A stretch of DNA of 64,000 nucleotides from Oscillospiraceae bacterium (GTDB lineage Bacteria; Bacillota; Clostridia; Oscillospirales; Ruminococcaceae): NCBI GenBank assembly GCA_021199335.1, contig JAJQIG010000035.1, positions 5,418 through 69,417 on the forward strand, written 5' to 3'. Shown piece after piece: positions 16,639 to 25,748 of this stretch. Numbering within the stretch: the first letter of the stretch is position 1; each line of letters begins with the position of its first letter. Made by a program: the position numbers and the translations under genes. Under the pieces are notes generated by a model. It worked only from the letters and a program-made list of their open reading frames with translations, ran no database searches and had not been told where the DNA came from.

Positions 16639-16890
16639 ATGACGGAGTTCAGATACGATACCCAGCTCCTTATCGAAGGGCATGACCTCGATGAGGACGC
16701 GATTTACGATTATATCGAGAAGCACTTCAAGGGCGACAGCCTTCTTGCGGTCGGGGATGAGGAGCTTATCAAAATCCATTTTCATACAAACGAGCCTTGG
16801 CTTGTCCTCCAATACTGCGCTTCGCTCGGAGAAATTTATGACATCGTTGTTGAAGACATGGATAGGCAGTCAAGGGGCCTTAAAGGGTGA
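16639..16890 (+). CDS. Small protein resembling the FakA/DAK-associated C-terminal domain
   Basis: 83 residues, ATG 16639 with GGGAGGA 5-6 nt upstream. The sequence FRYDTQLLIEGHDLDEDAI, then GDSLLAVGDEELIKIHFHTN and ASLGEIYDIVVEDMDRQ, reproduces one module of the C-terminal region of FakA (fatty acid kinase; DAK1-2-like). FakA itself, the kinase domain and DegV-type FakB are missing here, so it is a stand-alone module. This may be a real short family or a leftover of a larger gene. The 35-bp gap before it holds a small GCGGC/GCCGC hairpin. Confidence 0.7.
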   Translation: MTEFRYDTQLLIEGHDLDEDAIYDYIEKHFKGDSLLAVGDEELIKIHFHTNEPWLVLQYCASLGEIYDIVVEDMDRQSRGLKG

Positions 16891-16979
16891 AAAACCTCCA
16901 AATTACGTGCAAATTGCTATAATGTGGGGCGGTTGGACACATAGTTTTTAGATTTTTTTTAGATAATTTTTATAAAACG

Positions 16980-17008
16980 TTGACTTTTTAAGAAGAATTG
17001 GTTATAAT
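16980..17008 (+). promoter_or_regulatory. Strong promoter of the SCP2-like gene
   Basis: TTGACT (16980-16985), 17 bp, TATAAT (17003-17008). About 100 nt leader; GGAGGAA precedes the ATG at 17112. Confidence 0.82.
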
Positions 17009-17111
17009 GTAAGAGTAATAAATCCCTTAGTCGGAGCTTTTTATGTTGTATTTTTTCCCGTGAGGATGCGGATTGAAATGATCATTCGATAATCGATATG
17101 GAGGAATATTT

Positions 17112-17723
17112 ATGGCTAACAACACTGTGAAAAACGATAAGACCACAGCCCCAAAGGCAGAGGTTGCCAAAGAAGCCGCAGTTAAAGAGGTTAAGTCCGC
17201 CGATACTGTCGCTAAGACGGAAGAAGTGAAGTCTGCTCCCGCCGAAAAGAAAACTCCCGGTAGAAAGCCCGCTTCAAAGTCGGCTACGAAAGCGCCAAAG
17301 GCGGCAAAGACCGAAAAGACTGCCGCAGCAAAGACCGAAAAGACTGCCGCAGCAAAGACCGAAAAGGCTTCGGCAGCAAGGAAACCGAGAGCTGCTAAGG
17401 CTGTTTCCTATGACGATGTTGTCGCAAAGGCGCAGAAGAAGCTTGCGGCAGCTAAAACAGCAAAGATTAAGTACCCCATTGCCGTAAACTTTGAGCTTAG
17501 CGGCGATTGCGACGGCGTTTTCTATGCTTACCTTGGCGAAGCAGGCGTTGCCGTTGAGCCTTATAAGTATGATGATTACGATGTTTATGTAAGAGCTGAC
17601 GCAAAGGTTCTTGTCTCCGTTTTTGAAGGAAAGGCAAACCTTATTGACGTTCTTGCCGATGGTTCCGTTCACATTGACGGAAACATCAAGAAAGCAATCC
17701 TCTTTATTGACGCTGCTTTCTGA
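17112..17723 (+). CDS. SCP2-like domain protein with histone H1-like basic N-terminal tail
   Basis: 203 residues. Residues 1-~105 are almost only Lys, Ala, Thr, Glu and Pro, with KTEKTAAA repeats and a KKTPGRKPASK element, much like bacterial histone H1-like tails. Residues ~118-203 form a compact alpha/beta domain (KYPIAVNFELSGD...VYVRADAKVLVSVFEGKANL...GSVHIDGNIKKAILFI). Its end resembles SCP-2 sterol-carrier folds, which bind lipids. The resemblance is from pattern memory. No signal peptide or membrane helix. The gene has a strong promoter and its own terminator, so it is probably abundant. A nucleoid or RNA-binding role for the tail is inference. Confidence 0.65.
   Translation: MANNTVKNDKTTAPKAEVAKEAAVKEVKSADTVAKTEEVKSAPAEKKTPGRKPASKSATKAPKAAKTEKTAAAKTEKTAAAKTEKASAARKPRAAKAVSYDDVVAKAQKKLAAAKTAKIKYPIAVNFELSGDCDGVFYAYLGEAGVAVEPYKYDDYDVYVRADAKVLVSVFEGKANLIDVLADGSVHIDGNIKKAILFIDAAF
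17306..17377 (+). repeat. 24-bp tandem repeat, three copies
   Basis: Units at 17306-17329, 17330-17353 and 17354-17377. The first two are identical and the third is diverged. Each encodes an AKTEKTAA-type step in the basic tail. Confidence 0.9.
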
Positions 17724-17749
17724 TTTTCTTGAAAGGAATATGCTATTTT

Positions 17750-17780
17750 GCGCCGCATTTTATGCGGCGCTTTAGTTTGT
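17750..17780 (+). terminator. Terminator of the SCP2-like gene
   Basis: GCGCCGCAT (17750-17758) and ATGCGGCGC (17762-17770) form a perfect 9-bp stem with a 3-nt loop, followed by TTTAGTTTGT. It is why the downstream gene cannot start at the TTG at 17748. Confidence 0.85.
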
Positions 17781-17792
17781 GTGATTGTGATT

Positions 17793-18320
17793 ATGATTTA
17801 TTATAGCTTGATTAAAAAATATCCCGAGGAGAATAGGCGTAAATTCGAGCATGAAGCGGGGATGGAGCTTCTCCGAAGGGCGATGTGGAGGGAGTACGGT
17901 ATAAGCGAGCTTCCCGAAATTTGTTTTGGGGAATACGGAAAACCGTATTTCAAGGACTTAAGGGTTGATTTCAGTATCGCCCACTGCGATGGATTGGCCG
18001 TCTGTATCGTTTCACGGAAGGCTGTTGGCATTGACTGCGAGATTCTGGGAAGGGCAAGCATGAAGGCGGCAAATCGCTACTTTACGCAGGAGGAAAAGGA
18101 TGCCTTAAGGAACTTGCAGGGGGAGGAACGGCAGTTTCTGTTCACCGAGCTGTGGACCTCCAAGGAGGCTTACGGAAAGCTGGTCGGCAGGGGACTTTCC
18201 GAAAACCTTGCGCATATTTCCTTTTTGAATAAGGAATATGTGAAGGGCTTCAGGCTTACGCATTACCCATTTGTGAGAAATAATAAAATGTATATCATTA
18301 CATCGCTCGAGGGCGTATAA
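17793..18320 (+). CDS. 4'-phosphopantetheinyl transferase (Sfp type)
   Basis: Transfers phosphopantetheine from CoA to carrier proteins. 175 residues from the ATG at 17793. Motifs in order: HEAGMELLRRAM, EICFGEYGKPYF, VDFSIAHCDGLAVCIVS, GIDCE (Mg2+-binding Asp) and the W-S-KEAYGKLVGRGL block (Glu of the KEA motif). The ribosome site is poor, and a hairpin terminator overlaps the possible upstream TTG start. No polyketide, non-ribosomal or fatty acid synthase genes are near. The protein may therefore serve as the housekeeping AcpS replacement or a distant cluster. Confidence 0.85.
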   Translation: MIYYSLIKKYPEENRRKFEHEAGMELLRRAMWREYGISELPEICFGEYGKPYFKDLRVDFSIAHCDGLAVCIVSRKAVGIDCEILGRASMKAANRYFTQEEKDALRNLQGEERQFLFTELWTSKEAYGKLVGRGLSENLAHISFLNKEYVKGFRLTHYPFVRNNKMYIITSLEGV

Positions 18321-18383
18321 CCTGCCGCCGATGCCCCTCCTCCGTTTGGGGTGGGGAGCGTACGGTCTTTTAGTGAGGATATA

Positions 18384-18439
18384 ATGACGGGGCGATGCCC
18401 CTTATTGAACGACATGACGGAGCGATGCTGCTTATTGAA
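18384..18439 (+). repeat. 26-bp direct repeat, two copies (third copy at 45651)
   Basis: ATGACGGGGCGATGCCCCTT... at 18384-18409 and a diverged copy at 18414-18439, both ending CTTATTGAA. The first copy is identical to 45651-45676. The GGGGC-GAT-GCCCC core can form a small hairpin. It sits between the transferase gene and rimP, in a block that also holds GGGGAGCGTACGG (18354-18366), a short motif shared with the 45.6 and 62.0 kb repeats. Confidence 0.8.
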
Positions 18440-18479
18440 AAAATCAGCCTGTAATAATCGGCGGAAAAGGATGGATTGA

Positions 18480-19001
18480 ATGGCGGAAGTTAAGGTAAAA
18501 AACAGCAAGGGCGGGGGAACCGCCGCAAAGGTGTACGAAATGGTAAAGCCCATTGCGGATGAGCTGGGGCTTGTTCTGTGGGATGTTGTTTTTGAAAAAG
18601 AGGGCGCTTATTGGTACCTCAGAATTTTTATCGATAGGGACGATGGAATGCCGAGCATGGAGGACTGCGAAAATGTTACAAGGCCGCTCTCCAAGCTGCT
18701 CGATGAAGCGGACCCAATCGAGCAAAGCTATATTCTTGAGGTCGGCTCACCCGGAATAGGCAGGGAGCTTAAAAAGGAGGAGCATTTTCTGCGATATATC
18801 GAATGCCCCGTAAGAATACGCTTTATTCGTGAAAACGAAAAGGGCGAAAAGGAAATTATCGCTGCGCTTAAAGCATACAATAAAGACGCAATAACAGTTA
18901 TGGCGGACGGCGAGGAGAGCGTTGTAAGGCTTTCCGACACCGCCTTTGTTAAGCTTGCGGATGATGAGGATCTCTTTGATGAGGATTTTTACGAGCAATA
19001 A
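18480..19001 (+). CDS. rimP: Ribosome maturation factor RimP
   Basis: 173 residues; needed for 30S subunit maturation. The N-terminal domain has LGLVLWDVVFEKEGAYWYL and RIFIDRDDG, with CENVTRPLSKLLDE; then LEVGSPGIGRELKKEEHF, the RimP hallmark (usually EVSSPG), and a C-terminal Sm-like barrel. AAGGATGG precedes the ATG. First gene of the rimP-nusA-ylxR-ylxQ-infB-rbfA operon. Confidence 0.93.
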   Translation: MAEVKVKNSKGGGTAAKVYEMVKPIADELGLVLWDVVFEKEGAYWYLRIFIDRDDGMPSMEDCENVTRPLSKLLDEADPIEQSYILEVGSPGIGRELKKEEHFLRYIECPVRIRFIRENEKGEKEIIAALKAYNKDAITVMADGEESVVRLSDTAFVKLADDEDLFDEDFYEQ

Positions 19002-19034
19002 TTTGCACTACGCTTTTAGGAGGAGTTTAAAAAA

Positions 19035-20123
19035 ATGAGCAGAGCAAAACCAAATGAGGCAAACGGCGATCAGCAGTTTACAAAGGAATTTTTTGCCGCA
19101 CTCGAACAGCTTGCCGAAGAAAATAACGTTACAAAGGAAAGCCTTGCCGAAAAAATAAGCGAGGGTATACTCAAAGCGGTAAGAAAGGAATATGATTACT
19201 GCGACGATTTCGTTGTAAATATTGACCCCGAGCAGGAAATTTTCGATGTCTGCGTACTGAGAACGGTCGTTGACGATGAGCCTATCGACCTTAACGAAAT
19301 AAATATTGACGAAGCAAGGGCGGTTTGCAATCCGAACGCACAGCTCGGCGAAAGAGTTCCGTTTAAGCTTTCCACCTCAAAATTCGGACGCGTTGCGGCG
19401 ATGCAGGCTAAGCAGTCCATACATCACGATGTGAAAAATATCGAAAGGGATAAAATTATAGAACGTTTCAAGGATAAGGAGCATGAAGCCGTTTCCGCTA
19501 CGGTTCAGAAAATCGACCCAACCACCGAAACCGTTATCCTTACCATAGATAAAAACGAGGTTTATTTACTTAAAAACGAGCAAATTCCCGGGGAGGTTCT
19601 TACCGAGGGGCAGATTGTCAAGGTCTATGTCTGCGGAATAATTAAGCCGGAAAAACGCCCTGCGATTAAAATTTCAAGAAAGCACAGCGACCTTGTAAAA
19701 CGCCTTTTTGAGCTTGAAATTCCCGAAATTTACGACGGCACGATTGAGGTTAAGGGAATCGCCCGAGAGGCTGGGGTTAGGACGAAGATTGCCGTTTGCT
19801 CCAAGGACCCCAACGTTGACCCGGTAGGCGCCTGCATAGGCCCCAGACGTTCAAGAATAGAGCAGATTGTAAGCGAGCTTAACGGAGAAAAGATAGACAT
19901 TATCGTTTATGATGAGGACACTGAAACGTATGTCGCCAACGCGCTTGCCCCCGCAAATGTAATAGACGTAATTCTTGAGGAGGGCGAGGATAGGAAATGC
20001 ACAGTCATTGTCCCCAACAGTCAGCTTTCCCTCGCAATAGGCAATAAGGGGCTCAACGCAAGGCTTGCCGCAAGGCTTACGGGCTGCAAGATTGACATTA
20101 AGCCCGAAAATCCTATCGAATAA
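19035..20123 (+). CDS. nusA: Transcription termination/antitermination factor NusA
   Basis: 362 residues. Binds RNA polymerase and nascent RNA, controlling pausing, termination and antitermination. N-terminal polymerase-binding domain (~12-135), S1 domain (~145-205), then KH1 and KH2 (PVGACIGPRRSRIEQIVSEL and LAIGNKGLNARLAARLTGCKIDI). The acidic C-terminal repeats of proteobacteria are absent, as usual in Firmicutes. AGGAGGAG precedes the ATG. Co-transcribed with rimP upstream and ylxR downstream. Confidence 0.96.
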   Translation: MSRAKPNEANGDQQFTKEFFAALEQLAEENNVTKESLAEKISEGILKAVRKEYDYCDDFVVNIDPEQEIFDVCVLRTVVDDEPIDLNEINIDEARAVCNPNAQLGERVPFKLSTSKFGRVAAMQAKQSIHHDVKNIERDKIIERFKDKEHEAVSATVQKIDPTTETVILTIDKNEVYLLKNEQIPGEVLTEGQIVKVYVCGIIKPEKRPAIKISRKHSDLVKRLFELEIPEIYDGTIEVKGIAREAGVRTKIAVCSKDPNVDPVGACIGPRRSRIEQIVSELNGEKIDIIVYDEDTETYVANALAPANVIDVILEEGEDRKCTVIVPNSQLSLAIGNKGLNARLAARLTGCKIDIKPENPIE

Positions 20124-20139
20124 AAAAGGAATGTTTCTT

Positions 20140-20415
20140 ATGCAGGGTCTGAAAAAAATGCCGATGAGGATGTGCCTTGGGTGCGGAGAAATGAAGCCCA
20201 AGAAAACCATGATAAGGGTTGTGAAATCGCCCGAGGGTGAGATTTCTCTTGACCTTACAGGGAAAAAAGCGGGCAGGGGAGCGTATATCTGCCGCTCATG
20301 CGAATGCTTTGAAAAAGCAAGAAAATCAAGAAAATTCGAGAGAACCTTTTCCTGCCGCATTGAGGATGAGGTTTATGACAGTATGGAAAGTGAGCTTTCG
20401 GAAAATGAGCAGTAA
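20140..20415 (+). CDS. ylxR: YlxR (RnpM) family RNA-binding protein
   Basis: 91 residues from ATG 20140; the AAAGGA site at 20125-20130 fits this start better than the ATG at 20131. Contains MRMCLGCGEMKPKKTMIRVV and GKKAGRGAYICRSCECF, the conserved YlxR fold with its Cys pairs. In B. subtilis the homolog modulates RNase P. Overlaps the downstream ylxQ start by 11 nt. Confidence 0.92.
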   Translation: MQGLKKMPMRMCLGCGEMKPKKTMIRVVKSPEGEISLDLTGKKAGRGAYICRSCECFEKARKSRKFERTFSCRIEDEVYDSMESELSENEQ

Positions 20416-20713
20416 GCTTATGGGACTTTTGTCCATCTGCCGAAAGGCAGGAAAAATGGTTATGGGGTTTGAACCGTCAAAGGAAGCTATTTTGTGCGGA
20501 ACAGCCTGTTCGGTTATAACGGCTTCCGATATTTCCCCGAAAACCGAAAAGGAAATAAGGTTTTTTGCCGATAAAAAAAATATTCCCGTTGTTGAATCGG
20601 ACTGCACTATGGAGGATTTCTATAACGGAATTGGGAAAAAGGTCGGCTTGATTGCATTGTGTGATGAGGGCTTTTCGAAAAAGGCTATTGAAATAAGCAC
20701 GGAAAATATCTGA
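20405..20713 (+). CDS. ylxQ: L7Ae-family ribosomal-protein-like YlxQ
   Basis: 102 residues, starting with ATG inside the end of ylxR (20405-20415 shared). L7Ae/L30e K-turn-binding fold: [22 protein letters not shown], then [15 protein letters not shown] and [13 protein letters not shown]. Its place between ylxR and infB is diagnostic. It probably binds a kink-turn RNA; the target is unknown. Confidence 0.9.
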   Translation: MSSKLMGLLSICRKAGKMVMGFEPSKEAILCGTACSVITASDISPKTEKEIRFFADKKNIPVVESDCTMEDFYNGIGKKVGLIALCDEGFSKKAIEISTENI

Positions 20714-20744
20714 CGGAAGGCAAATTAAGGAGGTAATGAAGCCT

Positions 20745-23363
20745 ATGAGTAATGCTAAACAGCAGTTAAAACAAAAATTAAGCACCGCCGCAAAGGATCT
20801 CGGAGTATCAAGTCAGGAGATTACTGACCTTATAAAGGAAAAGTTCGGCAGCGTCAAAAAATCGGGAGCTAACCTTTCCGAAGAGGAAATGAATTATATT
20901 CTTGAGCATTATACACAGAATAATCAGGTGGAGAATTTTGACGCGTATTTCGCCGCAAGAACAAATCCAAAGCCCGCCGAAAAGGAGTCCCCGAAAACGG
21001 AATCGGCGGAAAAGAAGCAGCCCAAAAAGGAGAAGCAGAAGTCCGAGCCCAAGAAAAAGCCAACGCCCGAAAAGGCTGAGAGGGTTCAGCCCGAGGAGGT
21101 TAAGGCGGAGGTTAAGGAGCAGCCCGCCAAATCGGAGGAGAAAAAGCCGCAGCCTGCCGAAAAGCATGAGCCGCAGCGGAAAAAGCCGCAGCAAAAGCCC
21201 ATTACTTTGAACAATAATTCACGCAAGCAGGACAAAAACGAGCGCTTTGACACACAGCAGGCGCTTAAAGCAAACGAGCATAAGAACAAAAAGCCCCAGC
21301 AGGAGCAGAAAAAGCATAACGAACAGCAGAACAGAAGTAAGCTCGATATAAAATTCGCCGATTCATCCTCCGGCTCGGTTGACCAGAAGATTCATAAGGT
21401 CGATACAAGAGGCTCTTATGTTGAAATGGATAAGTACAACGAAAGGTACGAAAACATCGCCCCCGTTCAGAGCGGAAAGCATAAGGATAACTTCTCCAAG
21501 AAGCAGAAGCTTACTCAGAAGTCACAGCAGAGGAAAAGCCAGCAGTATTCAAGCAAGAGGGAAACCGAAGCCGAGAAGCTCCGCAGGCTTGAGCTTGAAC
21601 GCGCGAGAAAGCAGCAGCTCAAGGTTCTTATCCCCGATGAAATCGTTGTTTCCGAGCTTGCCTCAAGGCTTAAAGTAACCGCCACGGAGGTCATTAAAAA
21701 GCTAATGGGCCTTGGCGAAATGTGTACGATAAATCAGGTTATCGATTTTGATACGGCTTCTCTCGTTGCGGAGGAGCTTGGGGCAAAGGTTGAAAAAGAG
21801 GTTATCATTACCATTGAGGAACGCCTTATCGATGATTCCGACGACGACGGAGAGGGCGTTGAAAGGGCTCCCGTTGTTGTTGTAATGGGTCACGTTGACC
21901 ACGGCAAAACCTCGCTTCTTGACAATATAAGAAAAGCAAACGTTACCTCCACCGAGGCGGGCGGAATTACCCAGCATATCGGCGCATACAGGGTAAATTA
22001 TAACGGAAAGGATATTACCTTCCTCGATACGCCGGGACATGAAGCGTTTACGGCAATGAGAGCGAGAGGAGCCTCCGTTACGGATATAGCGGTTCTTGTA
22101 GTGGCTGCGGATGACGGAATTATGCCGCAGACGATTGAAGCGATAAACCACGCAAAGGCGGCGGGAGTTTCCATTATCGTTGCCATAAATAAAATGGATA
22201 AGCCCGGAGCAAACCCGGACAACATCAAGCAGCAGCTTACCGAGCATGGCCTTGTTGTTGAGGAATGGGGCGGCGATGTTATATGCGTCCCCGTTTCCGC
22301 TAAAACGGGAATGGGCATTGACGAGCTTTTGGAGAACATCCTTCTTGTTGCCGAGGTTGCGGAGCTTAAAGCGAACCCGAACCGTCTTGCAAAGGGCGCG
22401 GTTATCGAAGCAAGGCTTGATAAGGGCAGAGGACCTATCGCAACGCTCCTTGTTCAGAACGGTACCCTCCATACGGGCGACGTTATTATTGCGGGAACCT
22501 CTGTCGGACGTGTAAGAGTTATGACGAACGATAAGGGAGAGGTTGTTACAGAAGCAGGCCCATCCTGCCCTGTTGAAATTACGGGACTTGCCGAGGTTCC
22601 CGCTGCGGGCGATACCTTTAACGCGGTTGAGGATGAACGCCTTGCAAGGGAGCTTGTCGAGCAGCGTAAGCATGAGGCTAAGCAGGAGCAGTTCAAGCAG
22701 TACCAGAAGGTTACGCTCGATAACCTTTTCAGCCAGATTGAACAGGGCGAGATAAAGGAGCTGCCCATTATAGTTAAGGCGGATGTTCAAGGCTCTGTTG
22801 AAGCGGTTAGGCAGTCGCTTGAAAAGCTCAGCAACGATGAGGTAAGGGTAAAGGTTATCCACGGCGGAGTCGGCGCGGTTTCGGAGAGCGATGTTATGCT
22901 TGCCGACGCTTCAAATGCGATTATCGTTGGATTTAACGTTCGCCCCGACCCCGTTGCGGAGGAAAACGCAAAGCGTGACGGCGTTGAAATTCGTCTTTAC
23001 AGAATTATTTATGATGCAATCGAAGAAATAACAACCGCTATGAAGGGTATGCTTGCGCCCAAGTTCAGGGAGGTTCCCCTCGGACGGGTTGAGGTAAGGC
23101 AGGTTTACAAGATTACGGGTGTCGGAACTGTTTCGGGCTCGTATGTCCTCAGCGGAAAAATTACAAGAAATGCGGAAATTCGCGTTGTTCGTGAGGGTAT
23201 AATTATTGCGGACGACAAAATGTCCAGCCTCAAGCGCTTCAAGGACGATGTTAAGGAGGTCGCCGAGGGATATGAGTGCGGCATTACCCTTGAAAAGTTC
23301 AATGACGTTAAGATCGGCGACATTTTCGAAGCATATTTAATGGAAGAATATAAGGCAGATTAA
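20745..23363 (+). CDS. infB: Translation initiation factor IF-2
   Basis: 872 residues from ATG 20745. AAGGAGG at 20727-20733 leaves 11 nt to this ATG but only 2 nt to the ATG at 20736, so the internal start is preferred. GTPase that brings fMet-tRNA to the 30S subunit. The N-terminus has a small IF2-N module, then ~200 residues of Lys/Glu/Pro/Gln-rich linker, a second IF2-N helix bundle, and the G domain from about residue 375 ([23 protein letters not shown]). Domains II-IV follow, including [11 protein letters not shown] and the final fMet-tRNA-binding barrel. Confidence 0.97.
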   Translation: MSNAKQQLKQKLSTAAKDLGVSSQEITDLIKEKFGSVKKSGANLSEEEMNYILEHYTQNNQVENFDAYFAARTNPKPAEKESPKTESAEKKQPKKEKQKSEPKKKPTPEKAERVQPEEVKAEVKEQPAKSEEKKPQPAEKHEPQRKKPQQKPITLNNNSRKQDKNERFDTQQALKANEHKNKKPQQEQKKHNEQQNRSKLDIKFADSSSGSVDQKIHKVDTRGSYVEMDKYNERYENIAPVQSGKHKDNFSKKQKLTQKSQQRKSQQYSSKRETEAEKLRRLELERARKQQLKVLIPDEIVVSELASRLKVTATEVIKKLMGLGEMCTINQVIDFDTASLVAEELGAKVEKEVIITIEERLIDDSDDDGEGVERAPVVVVMGHVDHGKTSLLDNIRKANVTSTEAGGITQHIGAYRVNYNGKDITFLDTPGHEAFTAMRARGASVTDIAVLVVAADDGIMPQTIEAINHAKAAGVSIIVAINKMDKPGANPDNIKQQLTEHGLVVEEWGGDVICVPVSAKTGMGIDELLENILLVAEVAELKANPNRLAKGAVIEARLDKGRGPIATLLVQNGTLHTGDVIIAGTSVGRVRVMTNDKGEVVTEAGPSCPVEITGLAEVPAAGDTFNAVEDERLARELVEQRKHEAKQEQFKQYQKVTLDNLFSQIEQGEIKELPIIVKADVQGSVEAVRQSLEKLSNDEVRVKVIHGGVGAVSESDVMLADASNAIIVGFNVRPDPVAEENAKRDGVEIRLYRIIYDAIEEITTAMKGMLAPKFREVPLGRVEVRQVYKITGVGTVSGSYVLSGKITRNAEIRVVREGIIIADDKMSSLKRFKDDVKEVAEGYECGITLEKFNDVKIGDIFEAYLMEEYKAD

Positions 23364-23402
23364 CGGTATTCCGAAGCTGCCTGAGAGTAAAAAGGAGATT
23401 TT

Positions 23403-23789
23403 ATGGCAAATTTTAAAAATCAGCGGCTTTCGGAGGATATAATGAGGGAGCTTGCGGGGCTTATACGCGAGCGTATAAAGGACCCAAGAGTGAACGTTAT
23501 GGCGATTTCCGTTGTTCGGGTAGAGCTTTCGGGCGATAATTCCCACTGCAAGGTTTTTATTTCAAGCTTTAACGGCATTGAGGATGCAAAAAATGCCGTT
23601 CGCAGCCTTGCGGGAGCGTCGGGAATGCTGCGGCGGGAGATTACGAATAAGCTCCATATCAGGAGATGCCCTGAGCTTCATTTTATCCCCGATGATTCAA
23701 TCGAGCATTCGGCGGAAATTTCAAAAATGCTGAAAAGCGTTCTGCCCGATTCGGACAGTCAAGAGGATTTGGAAACGGAAGAAAATTAA
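23403..23789 (+). CDS. rbfA: Ribosome-binding factor A
   Basis: 128 residues with a KH-like fold: RLSEDIMRELAGLIRERIKDPRV, VVRVELSGDNSHCKVFIS and MLRREITNKLHIRRCPELHF. Helps late 16S processing and cold adaptation. AAAAGGAG precedes the ATG. The C-terminal tail is short and acidic. Confidence 0.95.
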   Translation: MANFKNQRLSEDIMRELAGLIRERIKDPRVNVMAISVVRVELSGDNSHCKVFISSFNGIEDAKNAVRSLAGASGMLRREITNKLHIRRCPELHFIPDDSIEHSAEISKMLKSVLPDSDSQEDLETEEN

Positions 23790-23801
23790 GGTTGTGATTT
23801 T

Positions 23802-24752
23802 TTGCAGATAAGCTACAGAGAAGCGGCGGAGTTTCTCAGGAACAATGACAATTTCTATATTCTTACCCATGCAAGCCCCGATGGGGACACTATGGGCAGC
23901 GGGTTCGGGCTTTGCGCCATTCTCCGCAAAATGGGCAAAAAAGCGAACGTTTACTGCTCCGATGAAATTCCTGCAAGGTATGCCTTTCTTTGCGAGGATT
24001 ACAGGGAGCAGTCCTTTGAACCGGAAACAATCGTAGCCGTTGATGTCGCCGATGCAAAGCTCCTCGGGCAAAAGCTCGGAAGCCTTTACGCCGACAAGGT
24101 TGCGCTTTGCATTGACCATCATGTTTCAAACACGGGATATGCCGAAAGAACCCTTGTTGAACCGAATGCGGCGGCGGCGTGCCAGGTTATTTATCAGCTT
24201 ATGGCTCGGGAAGGGCTTACCGAAGCGGATAAAACCATCGCCGAGTGCCTTTACACGGGCATTGCGACCGACACCGGCTGTTTCCTTTTCGACAGCACCT
24301 CGCCCGAAACGCATATCGCCGCAGCCGAGCTTATGAAATGCGGCATTGAAGCGGGAAAAATCAACCGCCGTATGTTTGAACAGAAAAGCAAGGCGAGAAT
24401 TGCGGTTGAAAAGTTCATTCTTGACAATATGGAATACTACTTCAACGATAAATTCGCCGTTGTTGCGGTAACTCTCGAGGAAATGGAGAAAACGGGCCTT
24501 CCTGCGGAGGAATTTGAGGGCCTTGCGGGGCTTACGACAGTCCTTGAAACGGTTGAGGTCGGCGCGTTGATTCGCCAAAAGGATGAGCATAGGTTCAAGG
24601 TTTCGATGCGCTCAACGGGGGATGTTAATGTTTCGGAGATATGCGCAGGGTTTGGCGGCGGCGGCCATGTAAAGGCGGCGGGCTGTTCGTTTGAAACGTC
24701 TGTGTCCGATGCAAAGGATAAGCTGCTTGCGGCTGTCGGTGAGATTTTATGA
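23802..24752 (+). CDS. nrnA: Bifunctional oligoribonuclease/pAp phosphatase NrnA-like (DHH family)
   Basis: 316 residues. NrnA degrades 2-5 nt RNA and hydrolyses pAp. DHH motifs: LTHASPDGDTMGSG, VAVDVAD, CIDHHVSN, ATDTGCF; DHHA1 end: GFGGGGHVKAAGC. The start is TTG at 23802, with AAGG overlapping the rbfA stop region; no in-frame ATG lies nearer. Last codons overlap truB as ATGA. The place between rbfA and truB is standard in Firmicutes. Confidence 0.92.
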   Translation: MQISYREAAEFLRNNDNFYILTHASPDGDTMGSGFGLCAILRKMGKKANVYCSDEIPARYAFLCEDYREQSFEPETIVAVDVADAKLLGQKLGSLYADKVALCIDHHVSNTGYAERTLVEPNAAAACQVIYQLMAREGLTEADKTIAECLYTGIATDTGCFLFDSTSPETHIAAAELMKCGIEAGKINRRMFEQKSKARIAVEKFILDNMEYYFNDKFAVVAVTLEEMEKTGLPAEEFEGLAGLTTVLETVEVGALIRQKDEHRFKVSMRSTGDVNVSEICAGFGGGGHVKAAGCSFETSVSDAKDKLLAAVGEIL

Positions 24753-25660
24753 CAAGCCTTAACGAAAGCCTTAACGGAATAATTTGCATGAATAAGCCGG
24801 CGGATTTTACCTCGTTTGACGTTATTGCGAAAATGAGGGGAATCCTGCGCCTTAAAAGGCTCGGCCATGCGGGAACGCTCGACCCAATGGCTACGGGGGT
24901 TCTTCCCGTTTTTGTGGGAAAGGCGACAAAGGCGTGCGACATTATCCCGAATCACGACAAAACCTATGAAGCCGAATTTCAGCTTGGGCTTTCCTCCGAT
25001 ACGCAGGATATTTACGGCAAAATTACCGATAAAAAGGATGCCTCGGGCGTAACCTCGGTCGGGATAGAAAACGTCCTTGACGGGTTCAGGGGGGATATTA
25101 TGCAGCTCCCGCCCATGTATTCGGCGGTTATGGTCAACGGTCAGCGGCTTTATGACCTTGCAAGGCAGGGGATAGTCGCCGAAAGGGAAATGCGCCCCGT
25201 TACGATACACAGCCTTATACTGCGTGAATATGACGAAAAAAGCCATATGGGAAGGCTCGAAATCTCATGCTCAAGGGGAACATATATAAGAACGCTTATA
25301 AACGACATCGGCGAAGCTCTCGGCTGCGGGGGGATAATGACCTCCCTCGTGCGGACAAGGGCGTGCGGCTTTGGGCTTGCCGACTGCGTTACCATTGAGG
25401 ATTTGCAGGAGCTTGCGGATAAGGGAATTTCGGCTGAAAGATACCTTATCCCGATTGAAAATGCCTTTGAGGATTACAAAAGGGTTCGGCTTAATCCGCA
25501 TCAGGAGCGGCTTTACCGAAGCGGCGTAAGGCTTGATACGGATAAAATGAGGATAAGCGGCTCGGGAAAATTCCGTGTCTACGGCGCAAACGGAGATTTT
25601 ATCGGAATAGCGGGGGTTAACCCCGAAACAAGGGAATTTTACGTTGAGAAAAACTTTTAA
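24749..25660 (+). CDS. truB: tRNA pseudouridine-55 synthase
   Basis: 303 residues, ATG in the ATGA overlap with nrnA. Makes pseudouridine 55 in the T loop of tRNAs. MNKPADFTSFDV and LGHAGTLDPMATGVLPV (catalytic Asp in TLDP) are diagnostic, followed by DKTYEAEFQLG and the SCSRGTYIRTLINDIG block. The C-terminal PUA-like region is short, ending ETREFYVEKNF. Confidence 0.96.
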   Translation: MTSLNESLNGIICMNKPADFTSFDVIAKMRGILRLKRLGHAGTLDPMATGVLPVFVGKATKACDIIPNHDKTYEAEFQLGLSSDTQDIYGKITDKKDASGVTSVGIENVLDGFRGDIMQLPPMYSAVMVNGQRLYDLARQGIVAEREMRPVTIHSLILREYDEKSHMGRLEISCSRGTYIRTLINDIGEALGCGGIMTSLVRTRACGFGLADCVTIEDLQELADKGISAERYLIPIENAFEDYKRVRLNPHQERLYRSGVRLDTDKMRISGSGKFRVYGANGDFIGIAGVNPETREFYVEKNF

Positions 25661-25748
25661 CATCTCCCCTCGAACTTGTTTCCTGCGGGAGCTGCTTCGC
25701 AGCGGCAAAGGATGATTTTTTACGATAGATTTAACAGGGACAAACGCA

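Noticed and set aside
17748..17792. TTG start giving the phosphopantetheinyl transferase a membrane-like N-terminus
   Set aside because: Those codons are the terminator hairpin of the upstream gene; family members start close to the ATG at 17793.
20808..21194. Leu-rich minus-strand frame opposite infB
   Set aside because: It mirrors the Lys/Glu-rich linker of IF-2 and has no independent signals.
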